From: an uncultured Altererythrobacter sp.
GTDB taxonomy: Bacteria > Pseudomonadota > Alphaproteobacteria > Sphingomonadales > Sphingomonadaceae
Assembly: GCA_946886565.1 (NCBI GenBank)
Contig: CAMPIX010000003.1
Location: forward strand, 1 to 64,000
Length of the DNA: 64,000 nucleotides
Reading direction: 5' to 3'
Part shown: in pieces, positions 28,227 to 40,940 of the stretch
Position numbering within the stretch: the stretch's first letter is position 1
Layout: each line of letters opens with the position of its first letter
Notes under the pieces: model-generated
Told to the model about the DNA's origin: nothing
Database searches by the model: none
What the model saw: only the letters and a program-made list of their open reading frames with translations
Program-made: the position numbers and the translations under genes

Positions 28227-28781
28227 TCACTCGATGCGCTTGACCTTGAACCACCGGCCATCGCCCAGACGCGCGGAATAGCCGCCCAGGATGCCACGCT
28301 TGATCGTGACCGTGGTTTCCTCGAGACTGCGCCGGCGCAACCTGGTGCCGTCCGTCTGCTGCCAGAGCGCGCCATCTTCGAGCAAGATCATCAGCTTGCC
28401 GACGTTCGTCATGCTGACTGAACGAACCTTCGCCTCGATCTCCTCCAGCGGCTCGTTATCCGGTCCGTCCTCACCGCGACTGAAAATTCCCAGCCGGATG
28501 CTTCCCAGGCCGAACAGACCGCGCTTGGCTTCGCGCACCTGCTCGCGGTCAGCGAAGATGACGTTCTGCCGGGCTTCCTCGGCCTGCACCCGCTCGACCG
28601 CCGCATCGAAACACGCCAGCCGCTGCGCCGCGTCAGCGACCGAGCGACAGGCATAGAGCGCATCGATCACTTCGGGCCGTTCCACCTCATCCTTTTCGTC
28701 CTGCGCCGCGGCCGGACCACCGGCCAGTCCGCCGGCAAGCATTGCAATGAACGCGAATCTGAATCGGTTGTTCACGGCCAT
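28227..28781 (-). CDS. Small secreted protein with paired cysteines, hypothetical
   Basis: A 184-residue protein of unknown function, with a signal peptide ending GGPAAAQ. A conserved-looking motif YACRSVADAAQRLACFDAAV (C45, C57) follows; similar C...ACFD motifs occur in many alphaproteobacterial envelope proteins. The C-terminal half (MTNVGKLMILLEDGALWQQT) looks like a small beta domain. It lies between the thiolase and SDR genes in the same direction, 8 bases after the thiolase stop. Confidence 0.78.
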   Translation of the reverse strand: MAVNNRFRFAFIAMLAGGLAGGPAAAQDEKDEVERPEVIDALYACRSVADAAQRLACFDAAVERVQAEEARQNVIFADREQVREAKRGLFGLGSIRLGIFSRGEDGPDNEPLEEIEAKVRSVSMTNVGKLMILLEDGALWQQTDGTRLRRRSLEETTVTIKRGILGGYSARLGDGRWFKVKRIE

Positions 28782-28789
28782 TCTCCAAT

Positions 28790-29962
<1,173 letters not shown>

Positions 29963-30247
29963 CGGGCTCTCCCAAGGTTTCATTTTGCCACTCGGTTAGG
30001 TAGCGAGGGCTGATCGGTCAAGCGCTCCATACACGCTGAACGGCTGGAAAGCGCGCTTCGGGAATGTTGCAAAAAGGCTACATGCCCCGCCAATCTTGGC
30101 GAGGCAGCCGATTTGAATTGCCGCGCGTGCAGTGGTGGAGCATTTCGCGCCGTAGCTGGCCGAGCGTGGGCTTTCGCACATCTTGGCCCCAGCACAGACC
30201 TGCAAGGGACCCGCACGGGCGGGTTAATCAAAGGGGAACGAATTCTC

Positions 30248-33200
30248 ATGAAGAATCTGTCCATTCTCAAGGCCAGTACCGCGCCGATCGCGCTCGGTCT
30301 GGGCCTGGCGAGCGCTCCCGCGTTCGCGCAGGGCCAGCAGCCGGTCGAGGCAGTTCAGGGTGAAGAGGCTACCGAGCCTGAAATCACCCAGGGCCCGGTG
30401 ATCGTCGTCACCGGTTCGCTTATCCGCAACCCCAACCTCGAGCGCTCGGCTCCGGTCAACGTGACCGGCGAAGACGAGATCGAGCTTCTTCAGTCGAACG
30501 TCGCCGAAGAAATTCTGCGCGAGATCCCGGGCGTCGTCCCGTCGATCGGTTCGGCGGTCAACAACGGCAACGGCGGCGCCTCGTTCGTCAACCTGCGCGG
30601 CCTCGGCTCGAACCGCAACCTGGTGCTGGTCGATGGCGTGCGTCTCGCCCCCTCGGGCCTCGGCGGCGTGTTCGACTTGAACAACATCCCGCTCGCTCTG
30701 GTCGAGCGCGTCGACGTTCTGACCGGCGGCGCTTCGACGACCTACGGTGCCGACGCCATTTCGGGCGTGGTCAACTTCATCACCAAGAGCGACTTCTCGG
30801 GTCTCGAGATCACGGCGTCGGAGCAGATCACCGAGCGCGGTGACGGCAACGTCTTCCGTATCGACGCGACCATGGGCGCTAACTTCGACGACGGGCGCGG
30901 CAACGCGGTGCTCGCGATCGGCTATCAGGAAGCGGACGCGATCTATCAGGGTGAGCGCGATATCTCGCTGACCACGATCGAGACCTTCACTGGTGCCGAG
31001 CTCGGCTCGGGCACGGCGGTTCCGTCGCGCTTCTCGGGCGCGCGTAACGCGGCCGGTACGGAGAATCTGTCCACCAGCCAGATCGATCCGGCGACGGGTC
31101 AGATCGTCCCGACGTTCTCGACCTTCAACTTCAATCCCTTCAACATCTTCCAGACTCCGTTCGAGCGCTACAACATCTATGGCGCCGCGAACTACGAAGT
31201 GTCGGATGCGGTCGAGGTCTATACTCGCGGGCTGTTTTCCAAGCAGACCGTTAGCACGATCGTTGCCCCGTCGGGTGCGTTCGGCATCGGGGTCAACATT
31301 TCGTTGAACAACCCGTTCCTGCCGACTGCAGCGCGCAACCAGTTCTGCGCGTTCGACGTCAACCCGACCGACGCCGTCTACACGCCGCGCTTCTCGCAAG
31401 AGGACTGCGACGCTGCCGCGTTGGCGACGGGTCCCGGCGACCCCACCTATCGCGAGATCGGCGCGGGCGGCTTCGTTCCGTTCGACGTTAATGAAGATGG
31501 CGTGATCAGTGACGGTGAAGGCTACAATCCCAATCCGCAGAGCGCGCTGTTCCGCCGCTCGGTCGAGGCGGGTCCGCGTACCAGCGACTTCACCACGACG
31601 TTCTTCGATTATCGCTTCGGTCTGCGCGGCGATATCACCGACAGCATCGGGTGGGACGTCTTCGGCACCTACGGCGAGAGCGAGCGGGTCCAGACGATCG
31701 GCGGCTACTTCCTCAACTCGCGCGTTCGCCAGTCGCTGCTCGCCGGCGTCGATGCCAACGGCAATCCGGTCTGCCAGGACACCAGCAATGGCTGCGTCCC
31801 GGCAAACTTCTTCGGCGCCGCGGGCACGATTTCGCCCGAAGCCGTCGAGTTCCTGGTCGAACCCAGCACGTCGTTCGTGAAGGCCTCGCAGGCCCAGGCC
31901 CGCGCGACGATCAGCGGCGATTTCGGCTGGACGCTGCCCTGGGCGGCTGACGCCGTTGCCTTCGCGGTCGGTGGCGAATATCGCCGCTATCAGGCTTCGC
32001 AGGGTGCGGACTCGCTGGCCGGCTCGGGCGATCTGGGCGGCGCCGGTGGCGCGACCCCGTCGGTCGAAGGCGGCTACGACGTCTACGAGGCGATCGGCGA
32101 GCTTGTGATCCCTCTGATCCAGGATCGGCCGTTCTTCAACAACCTCACGCTCGAAGCCGGCGCTCGTTATTCGTCCTACACGGTCGATGCGCCGGGCAAT
32201 CCGTCCTACGACACCTGGACGTACAAAGCGGGCGCGACCTGGGAGCCGGTGGACGGTATCGGCATTCGCGGAACGTATGCCCGTGCGGCACGTGCACCGA
32301 ACATCGCCGAGCTGTTCTCGCCGGTTAACACGGTGCTGACCAACCTGGGCGTCGATCCGTGCGCCACGCAGAGCACCGACGGCGACACGCTCCGTCCGCC
32401 GCTCACGGGCGAACTGCTTGCGGTCTGCCTTGCACAGGGTGCGACTCCGGGTAACGTCCAGGCAATCCCCGAGCCGATCTCCGGCCAGGTGCTGACCACC
32501 GGTGGTGGTAACCTGAACATCCGGCCCGAAAAGTCCGACAGCTACACGATCGGTGCGATCCTGCAGCCGGCGTTCCTGCCCGGTTTCACCGCCACGATCG
32601 ACTACTACAACATCAAGATCGAGGACGCGATCACTTCACCCACCCCGGGCGACGTCATCGCGGCTTGCTTCGGTGTTGCGGGCGCGGACGGGCTTTACAA
32701 CCCGGCTGCCGGTGCTTCGTCCAGCCCGGCGTGCACCAGCATCCAGCGCGATCCGATCACCGGTGGTCTGAGCGGCGATCCGAACACCTCGACCGGTCTG
32801 CCTTCGACTCTGTCGAACTCGGGCAGCCTCGAGACCGACGGTATCGACGTGGTGCTGAGCTATGCGACCGATCTGACCGACTCGATCGGCCTCAACCTCG
32901 GGTTCAACGGCAACTACACGTTCAACTCGAAGTTCAACGCGTTCGTCGACAGCCCGGTTTCGGTCAACCGCGAGTGCACTGGCTACTACAGCACCAACTG
33001 CGGCTCGCTGCAGCCTGAGTACCAGTTCTCGCAGCGGACGACGCTCACCTTCAACGACCAGTTCGATCTGTCGCTCCTGTGGCGTCACATCGCGTCGTTC
33101 GAGCAGGAACCGCTCGACGTCGAGGCTTCGGGCCGCTTCTTCCAGGGTACGATCCCCGAAGGCGTCGCAGGCGTCGGTGGGCGTTCGTACGACTTCTCGC

Positions 33201-33415
33201 GGATCGAAGCGTACAACTACTTCGACCTGTCGGGCCGCTGGACCGTGACCGAGAACATGGCGTTCACGCTGTCGGTGCAGAACCTGCTGGACAAGGAGCC
33301 GCCGCTGACCGGCAACAATGCCGGCTCGACGACCTTCAACAGCGGCAACACCTTCCCGTCGACCTACGATACGCTGGGTCGCCGCTATACCGCGAGTGTC
33401 CGTCTGACCTTCTGA
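30248..33415 (+). CDS. TonB-dependent outer-membrane receptor
   Basis: Large (1055-residue) gated outer-membrane transporter powered by TonB. Signal peptide 1-30 ends APAFAQ. A TonB-box/plug start is visible in VIVVTGSLIRN, and the plug contains SFVNLRGLGSNRNLVLVDG and GGASTTYGADAISGVVNFI. The barrel ends with the usual aromatic C-terminus YTASVRLTF. It belongs to the oar/sphingomonad-like group with long loops containing scattered Cys. The substrate is unknown. The next genes (sulfotransferase-like, TPR beta-hydroxylase) suggest a dedicated peptide- or glycan-related system. The ATG at 30248 follows AAAGGGGA. Confidence 0.93.
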   Translation: MKNLSILKASTAPIALGLGLASAPAFAQGQQPVEAVQGEEATEPEITQGPVIVVTGSLIRNPNLERSAPVNVTGEDEIELLQSNVAEEILREIPGVVPSIGSAVNNGNGGASFVNLRGLGSNRNLVLVDGVRLAPSGLGGVFDLNNIPLALVERVDVLTGGASTTYGADAISGVVNFITKSDFSGLEITASEQITERGDGNVFRIDATMGANFDDGRGNAVLAIGYQEADAIYQGERDISLTTIETFTGAELGSGTAVPSRFSGARNAAGTENLSTSQIDPATGQIVPTFSTFNFNPFNIFQTPFERYNIYGAANYEVSDAVEVYTRGLFSKQTVSTIVAPSGAFGIGVNISLNNPFLPTAARNQFCAFDVNPTDAVYTPRFSQEDCDAAALATGPGDPTYREIGAGGFVPFDVNEDGVISDGEGYNPNPQSALFRRSVEAGPRTSDFTTTFFDYRFGLRGDITDSIGWDVFGTYGESERVQTIGGYFLNSRVRQSLLAGVDANGNPVCQDTSNGCVPANFFGAAGTISPEAVEFLVEPSTSFVKASQAQARATISGDFGWTLPWAADAVAFAVGGEYRRYQASQGADSLAGSGDLGGAGGATPSVEGGYDVYEAIGELVIPLIQDRPFFNNLTLEAGARYSSYTVDAPGNPSYDTWTYKAGATWEPVDGIGIRGTYARAARAPNIAELFSPVNTVLTNLGVDPCATQSTDGDTLRPPLTGELLAVCLAQGATPGNVQAIPEPISGQVLTTGGGNLNIRPEKSDSYTIGAILQPAFLPGFTATIDYYNIKIEDAITSPTPGDVIAACFGVAGADGLYNPAAGASSSPACTSIQRDPITGGLSGDPNTSTGLPSTLSNSGSLETDGIDVVLSYATDLTDSIGLNLGFNGNYTFNSKFNAFVDSPVSVNRECTGYYSTNCGSLQPEYQFSQRTTLTFNDQFDLSLLWRHIASFEQEPLDVEASGRFFQGTIPEGVAGVGGRSYDFSRIEAYNYFDLSGRWTVTENMAFTLSVQNLLDKEPPLTGNNAGSTTFNSGNTFPSTYDTLGRRYTASVRLTF

Positions 33416-33439
33416 TAGTCGGACATCCACGGAAAATCG

Positions 33440-33470
33440 GGGGCGGGCAGCAATGCTCGCCCCTTTTTTT
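33440..33470 (+). terminator. Rho-independent terminator after the TonB receptor
   Basis: Ten-base-pair stem (GGGGCGGGCA paired to TGCTCGCCCC, one G-T pair) with a GCAA tetraloop, followed by seven T. It ends the receptor transcript. Confidence 0.93.
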
Positions 33471-33772
33471 GTCCGTAATCGTACGATTCTCACGCGGATG
33501 CACAGATCGGTCTGTGTCCGGCGCGAGATACAGCCCTGCGCCCGCCCCGATTGCCGAACGATACTGCGGTGAGCCGGGCTTTGCAGATCTGCCCCGGGCC
33601 GAAACGGTCCAGGTTAGCTGGGCGCACGCTGTCGGCGGCCGGAAACCCGCCCAACGGAAGATACAGGAAGGCACGGGCAGCACGCTGGTTTGCGCGGGCA
33701 GAGTCCTTGCCCACAAGGCCGGCTTCAAAAAGTGGTCACGACGCGCCCCGCAGGACGGTTGCGACGAGCGCG
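33471..33772. other. Gene-poor spacer
   Basis: About 300 bases between the receptor terminator and the 3' end of the sulfotransferase-like gene. Short open frames exist on both strands, but none has a ribosome site, signal peptide or recognisable domain. It may be a decayed gene remnant; nothing definite is seen. Confidence 0.4.
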
Positions 33773-34792
33773 TCAGGGCATCGCCGGATGAGGCAGCCTC
33801 AGGTCGATACGCGCGCTTTGGGCGACCGCGCCCGCCCATTGCACGACCGTTTCGATCTCTTCCGCATGAGCGTCGCGCGCCGCCCGCTGTTGGTCCGCCC
33901 GTTCCTGGAGCGAGAACTCACCGCCGGACTTGGAATGCCGGGTAAAGGCGGGGCTCCCGGCTCCGCCGTCGAACTGCCCTGCGCTCGGCGTCGTTCCGAA
34001 ATGTCCGGTCAGCGCCGCAAGGCCTTCGGCCGGCCTCGAGAGAAACGTCTCGCTGTCCAGCGTGCGCACCCTGTCGGGGCCGTGTTCGCGTGCCAGACGG
34101 GCGAACAGCGCGTGCTGCGCCAGCCAGCCAACCGCGGCAACCTGAAGGTCGCTCTGGCGAAAATGATCCTGCGGCGTCATTCCGAGATCGACAATCCCGT
34201 CGGTCAGCAGACCTTCCAGAAGTTCGCGCGCCCACAGGCGACACCACAAGCCCTTGCGCGCGACCGAGGCCAGAAAGACGGGTAGCGGCGCGTAGAGGAT
34301 GACCGCCCGCGTCTCCGGCCGGATCGCTAGCATCGCGGCGGCCAGCGGGTTGACCACGTTCGAGGGCTTGACGATCACCTGTTCGCCCGCTCCGAACGGC
34401 CGCGAAAGCAGGCGCATCGCGCCGTCGAGCAGCCGCGCGACATCGGCGGGCCGCGCGCCCCGCCGCCGAACGCCCACGACGTCGTTCAGGATCACCGGTT
34501 CGCTCAACCCCATCGAGCGCCCCGGATTATCGAACGCCCGCGCAAGCAATGTCGAGGCGCAGAACGCCGAATGGAATACGAAACGCAGCGGCGCGGCGGA
34601 CGCGTGCCGAACCACCTCGCCCATCGGCACCGCGATGGTCTGCTCGGCAGCGCCCAGGCACGCGTCGGTCAGGAACGGCACCTCGCCATGCCGCCCCCGC
34701 GCAACGTGCCGAAACCGTACCTCGTCGCGGGATTCGTCGTAGCGGTGCGCCAGCCACTCGGGATCGGCGAGAATGTCTTTTGGGGCGGGCAT
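33773..34792 (-). CDS. Sulfotransferase-like protein
   Basis: A 339-residue cytoplasmic protein (no signal peptide) starting MPAPKDILADPEWLAHRYDE. The segment FVFHSAFCASTLLARAFDNP resembles the phosphosulfate-binding loop of sulfotransferases, and EQVIVKPSNVVNPLAAAMLA follows where the second nucleotide-contact region would be. A transfer reaction on a protein or small molecule is plausible but unproven. It is divergent from the TPR beta-hydroxylase gene across only 82 bases, so the two probably share a control region. The longer upstream open frame overlaps that gene and is rejected. Confidence 0.68.
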   Translation of the reverse strand: MPAPKDILADPEWLAHRYDESRDEVRFRHVARGRHGEVPFLTDACLGAAEQTIAVPMGEVVRHASAAPLRFVFHSAFCASTLLARAFDNPGRSMGLSEPVILNDVVGVRRRGARPADVARLLDGAMRLLSRPFGAGEQVIVKPSNVVNPLAAAMLAIRPETRAVILYAPLPVFLASVARKGLWCRLWARELLEGLLTDGIVDLGMTPQDHFRQSDLQVAAVGWLAQHALFARLAREHGPDRVRTLDSETFLSRPAEGLAALTGHFGTTPSAGQFDGGAGSPAFTRHSKSGGEFSLQERADQQRAARDAHAEEIETVVQWAGAVAQSARIDLRLPHPAMP

Positions 34793-34874
34793 TGCCGGTC
34801 TGTGCCTGCAGCGCGGCGCGGCGGCAAGTCCGCGCGCCCTTGAGCCATCGCGAGACACCCGATATCGGATCGGC

Positions 34875-36083
34875 ATGACGGATCTCACTGCGCATGTGCC
34901 GCCCGCGGCAAACGCCGCCCAGATTGCCAACGCAAACGGCATGGCCGCGATGCAGCGAGGCGACTTCAAGACAGCCCGGGCCGAATTCACCCGGGCGAGC
35001 GAGGCCGATCCCAACGCCGGGCAGCTATGGCGCAATCTCGCCCACGCGTGCCGCCAGATCGGTGACGACGCAGGCGAACGTGCAGCGCTCGATCGCGCGC
35101 TGTCGATCGATCGACGGGATATCGCGGCCTTGCTGCGGAGCGCGGAACTCCATCAACGCCGGGGCGAACTGGGCGAAGCGCTGGCCGAATGGTCGGGAGT
35201 GATCCAGCTCGCCAGCGGCATGAGCCAGGCTCCACCGGCGCTCACCCAGGCACTCGCCGAGGGTCAGCGCTTCGTCGCCGAGCAGCAGGCGCGACTTGCA
35301 AGACACGTCGACGCCGAGCTCGATGATCTTCTCACCGGAATGGATGCGCGCGGGCAGCGCCGGGGGCAGGCATTCATCGACCGCGCGATGGGGCGTAGGG
35401 CCACCTACACCAACGAGTGCCATGGGCTCTACTATCCCTTTCTTCCCGCCGACGAATTCTTCGATGCGGACCATTTTCCCTGGTTCGACGTGCTACGCGA
35501 AGCCGCTCCGGCAATTCGCGCCGAATTCGAGGCGCTGCAATCGAAGGAGGCCTTGCCGCTGCGCCCGTATGTGCAGATGGAGCAGGGGCTGCCCGACAAT
35601 CTCTGGACCGCACTGGACGGCAATATGGCATGGAGCGCCGCCTTCCTGTGGGAGTATGGCGTTCCGAACGAGGAACTGCTGGCATTGTGTCCGGCCACCG
35701 CCGCGATGCTCGAGGCGATTCCGCGAGCGGAAATACCAGGCCGCGCGCCGACCGCGTTCTTTTCCATTCTGCGCGCCGGCGCGCACATTCCGCCGCACAC
35801 CGGCGTCTCCAATACGCGCGCGATCGTGCATCTTCCCCTTATCGTCCCCGAGGGCTGCGGCTTCCGGGTCGGGGGGGAAACCCGCGAATGGTGCGAGGGG
35901 GAGCCCTTCGCTTTCGACGACACCATCGAGCATGAGGCCTGGAACCGGAGCGGAACCGATCGTGCGCTGCTGATCCTCGACGTCTGGAATCCCCACCTGA
36001 CAGAGGCCGAATGCGAACTGATCACGCGTTACTACGCCTCCGCAGATCAGGTCGGGCTCAATCCGGAGAAGAGAGACATCTGA
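34875..36083 (+). CDS. TPR-containing aspartyl/asparaginyl beta-hydroxylase
   Basis: A 402-residue protein with N-terminal TPR-like helices (about 14-115: GMAAMQRGDFKTARAEFTRA, LWRNLAHACRQIGDDAGERA) and a C-terminal Fe(II)/2-oxoglutarate hydroxylase domain (about 220-385). Iron ligands are H308 in HIPPHTGVSNTRAIVHLPL and H353 in IEHEAWNRSG; R363 probably holds 2-oxoglutarate. GCGFRVGGETREWCEGEPFA lies between them. It probably hydroxylates Asp or Asn in a protein or peptide held by the TPR part. The neighbouring receptor and sulfotransferase-like genes suggest a common substrate; this is inference. Confidence 0.88.
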   Translation: MTDLTAHVPPAANAAQIANANGMAAMQRGDFKTARAEFTRASEADPNAGQLWRNLAHACRQIGDDAGERAALDRALSIDRRDIAALLRSAELHQRRGELGEALAEWSGVIQLASGMSQAPPALTQALAEGQRFVAEQQARLARHVDAELDDLLTGMDARGQRRGQAFIDRAMGRRATYTNECHGLYYPFLPADEFFDADHFPWFDVLREAAPAIRAEFEALQSKEALPLRPYVQMEQGLPDNLWTALDGNMAWSAAFLWEYGVPNEELLALCPATAAMLEAIPRAEIPGRAPTAFFSILRAGAHIPPHTGVSNTRAIVHLPLIVPEGCGFRVGGETREWCEGEPFAFDDTIEHEAWNRSGTDRALLILDVWNPHLTEAECELITRYYASADQVGLNPEKRDI

Positions 36084-36141
36084 GAACTGCCGAGCGCCGG
36101 AGTCTGGCCAAGCGCGCCGATTCATGATAAATGCTGCGCCC

Positions 36142-36453
36142 ATGAACGCCAAATCGCTCCTTGCCGGCTGCATCGCAGCCGCGTTCGCCACGAGCTCGAT
36201 CGCTGCGGTCCCTTCCGCCGCCGACCCTGCTCCCGCCGAAACCGCGCAGAACCAGGCTGCGCCAGCGGCTCAGCCCGCAGCGATACCCGATGATCAGGAG
36301 ATCAAGTGCCGCAGGGTCGCGGTGACCGGATCGCTGATCAAGAAGGGCAAGGTCTGCAAGACCGTGGCCGAGTGGAGCCGGCTGGATCAACACGGCAACC
36401 AGCGCGCGCGGGACATCGTGGAAGACAATCGTTCGGGCATGGCCTCGAACTAG
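36142..36453 (+). CDS. Small secreted protein with two cysteines, hypothetical
   Basis: A 103-residue protein with a signal peptide (MNAKSLLAGCIAAAFATSSI, cleavage near AAV), a Pro/Ala-rich spacer and a compact conserved-looking motif IKCRRVAVTGSLIKKGKVC (C56, C72) followed by KTVAEWSRLDQHGN. The core VTGSLI also occurs in the TonB-box region of the receptor upstream. Function unknown. It starts 58 bases after the hydroxylase gene in the same direction. In-frame upstream starts exist at 36124. Confidence 0.72.
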   Translation: MNAKSLLAGCIAAAFATSSIAAVPSAADPAPAETAQNQAAPAAQPAAIPDDQEIKCRRVAVTGSLIKKGKVCKTVAEWSRLDQHGNQRARDIVEDNRSGMASN

Positions 36454-36457
36454 CGCC

Positions 36458-36532
36458 TGCCGGGAAAGTTTCGCGCAACAGTTAGACTGGTTCTCGCGAC
36501 CGGCCCGTTGGCGCTGAAGTGTTCCCGGCAAG
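36458..36532. other. Long-loop inverted repeat downstream of the small secreted protein
   Basis: Nine-base arms TGCCGGGAA (36458) and TTCCCGGCA (ending 36532) with a loop of about 57 bases. It lies between convergent genes and may help end transcription, but it has no T run. Confidence 0.4.
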
Positions 36533-36624
36533 GGTAGAGTTTACCGCAATTTTCCCACGCGCCGGACAGCGCGGAGACACGTCGCAGCGCACACCATCGC
36601 AGCGCGGGGGGCGAAAAGCCCGCA

Positions 36625-39210
<2,586 letters not shown>

Positions 39211-39240
39211 CGGTGATCCCTCATGCTGAGTATCGGCTCG

Positions 39241-39268
39241 ATATGGTGTTGCAACTTTGCAACACAAG
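39241..39268 (-). promoter_or_regulatory. Candidate sigma-32 promoter of clpB with internal palindrome
   Basis: On the minus strand, CTTG (39268-39265) and CCATAT (39246-39241) are 18 bases apart, fitting the alphaproteobacterial RpoH pattern of CTTG and a CYTAT-like -10. A perfect palindrome with 9-bp arms and a 2-base centre (GTGTTGCAA, positions 39246-39265) fills the spacer, as an operator would. The promoter lies about 30 bases before the ClpB start codon. Confidence 0.6.
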
Positions 39269-39358
39269 CTCACCCCCGGCAAAAAGGCCGGGTGTGTTAG
39301 CAGGATATAGAACCATTGCGCCCGCGCGCGAGGGGTTGCGCGAAATTTTCGTTCGGCT

Positions 39359-40801
39359 TCAATCGCTCGCGACGCGTTCGATGCCGGGCACGAGCAAGGT
39401 GCGCCCGCCGCCGAAGTCCTGCCGCACGACCACCAGCCCGAGCCGCTCCATGTGTTCGAGCAGGCGGCGGATGCGGCCGGGCGAGCTCGATCCGTAGACG
39501 CGCGCCAGCTCGCCGTCATCGGGCGCGGAGAGCCCTTCCGCGGCGGCGGCGGCGATTGCGAGGTAGGGCGCGAGCACGTCGTCGGGCACCGCCTCGGCAA
39601 GCTGGAGGATGCGCGCGCGGGTCGCCTCGTCGAGCCGGTCGAGTCCTGCGCTGGCGATCGCGAACTTGCGCCGGAACGCCGTCATGTCGGGCAGCGGACC
39701 GACAAGTCGCGCCTTGCGGCACCGGAGGAGGAAACCCTGATAGAGCGCCGCGGCCGACTGGAAGGTCGCCCCCGCCTCCTGCGCCATGGCGACGATGACC
39801 GCCTCGACCTCGCCTTCGCCCGAGCGCGGCGGCTTAGCGTCGTCCGCGACGGCCACGATCTCGCGCGCTGCGATCGCCTCGGCCAGCTGCTCGGGTTTCG
39901 GCGCAGGTGGCGGCGGAGGCGGCGGTGCCGCTTTGACGGCTTCGCTCGCCAGCTCGCCGAGCAGCAGCGATTCCATCTCGGCGGGCGCGGCGTCGGGCAG
40001 TGGCATCAGCCCGTCCTTGCGCACCGCGGGGCCCGACTTGACCGGCCCGATCTTCACCGCCAGCGGCCGCCGGCTGATCGCCGGACCGAGCGCGAGGAAG
40101 TGCCCGCGTTCGAGCTCGCGGATGCGCTCGGCCTGGCGCCGCTCCATGCCCAGCAGGTCGGCGGCGCGAATCATGTCGATATCGAGGAAAGTGCGCCCCA
40201 TGAGGAAGTTCGAGGCTTCGGCGGCGACGTTCTTCGCCAGCTTCGCGAGCCGCTGGGTCGCGACGATCCCCGCCAGCCCGCGCTTGCGCCCGCGGCACAT
40301 CAGGTTGGTCATCGCGCCCAGCGTCATCCGCCGGGTGTCCTCGGCGATCTCGCCCGCGACGGAGGGGGCGAACATCTGCGCCTCGTCGACCACCACCAGC
40401 GCCGGATACCAGTGCTCGCGCGGGGCGTCGAACAGCGCGGTGAGGAACTGCGCGGCGCAGCGGATCTGCTGCTCGACCTCGAGCCCCTCCAGCGCGAGCA
40501 CGACCGAGGCGCGGTGCGCGCGGATGCGCCGCGCGAGCGCCTCGATCTCGGCCGGCGAATAGGCCGCGCCGTCGATCACCACGTGGCCGAACGGCTCGGC
40601 GAGGCTGACGAAATCGCCCTCGGGGTCGATCACCACCTGCTGCACCAGCCCGGCGCTCTCCTCGAGCAGGCGGCGCAGCAGGTGCGACTTGCCGCTGCCC
40701 GAATTGCCCTGCACGAGCAGCCGGGTGGCGAGGAGCTCCTCCACGTCGAAGGTGACGGGCGCCCCGCCCGCGTCGTGGCCGATGGTGATCTGCGCTTTCA
40801 C
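39359..40801 (-). CDS. HerA-like ATP-binding protein
   Basis: P-loop ATPase of the HerA/FtsK superfamily, 480 residues. The Walker A motif is LLVQGNSGSGKSHLLRRLLE (K38), and Walker B is ALVVVDEAQMFAP, with an arginine-rich CRGRKRGLAGIVATQRLAKL segment typical of the family. A Pro-rich linker (about residue 290) leads to a C-terminal helical region resembling a winged helix (GRIRRLLEHMERLGLVVVRQ). It may process DNA ends or handle plasmid or foreign DNA; no partner nuclease is adjacent. It starts at GTG. Confidence 0.82.
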   Translation of the reverse strand: MKAQITIGHDAGGAPVTFDVEELLATRLLVQGNSGSGKSHLLRRLLEESAGLVQQVVIDPEGDFVSLAEPFGHVVIDGAAYSPAEIEALARRIRAHRASVVLALEGLEVEQQIRCAAQFLTALFDAPREHWYPALVVVDEAQMFAPSVAGEIAEDTRRMTLGAMTNLMCRGRKRGLAGIVATQRLAKLAKNVAAEASNFLMGRTFLDIDMIRAADLLGMERRQAERIRELERGHFLALGPAISRRPLAVKIGPVKSGPAVRKDGLMPLPDAAPAEMESLLLGELASEAVKAAPPPPPPPAPKPEQLAEAIAAREIVAVADDAKPPRSGEGEVEAVIVAMAQEAGATFQSAAALYQGFLLRCRKARLVGPLPDMTAFRRKFAIASAGLDRLDEATRARILQLAEAVPDDVLAPYLAIAAAAAEGLSAPDDGELARVYGSSSPGRIRRLLEHMERLGLVVVRQDFGGGRTLLVPGIERVASD

Positions 40802-40940
40802 GCCGCGCGGGGTAGCGGGCCGAATCCCCGCGCCGGAAGGGGCCGCGGCGACTTATCCCGAGCGAATCGCACGCGTTTCGAAACAAAACCTTCACCGCGC
40901 CCGCCATCGCCGCTAGCCTGCGCGCAGGAGAGGACGCTCA

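Noticed and set aside
33490..33714. 74-codon minus-strand open frame in the spacer after the TonB receptor
   Set aside because: No ribosome site, signal peptide or recognisable motif; composition is typical of random GC-rich frames.
39276..39296. CCCGGC/GCCGGG hairpin upstream of clpB considered as a terminator
   Set aside because: It has an A-rich loop and no T run on either side, so it does not meet the pattern of an intrinsic terminator; its role is unclear.
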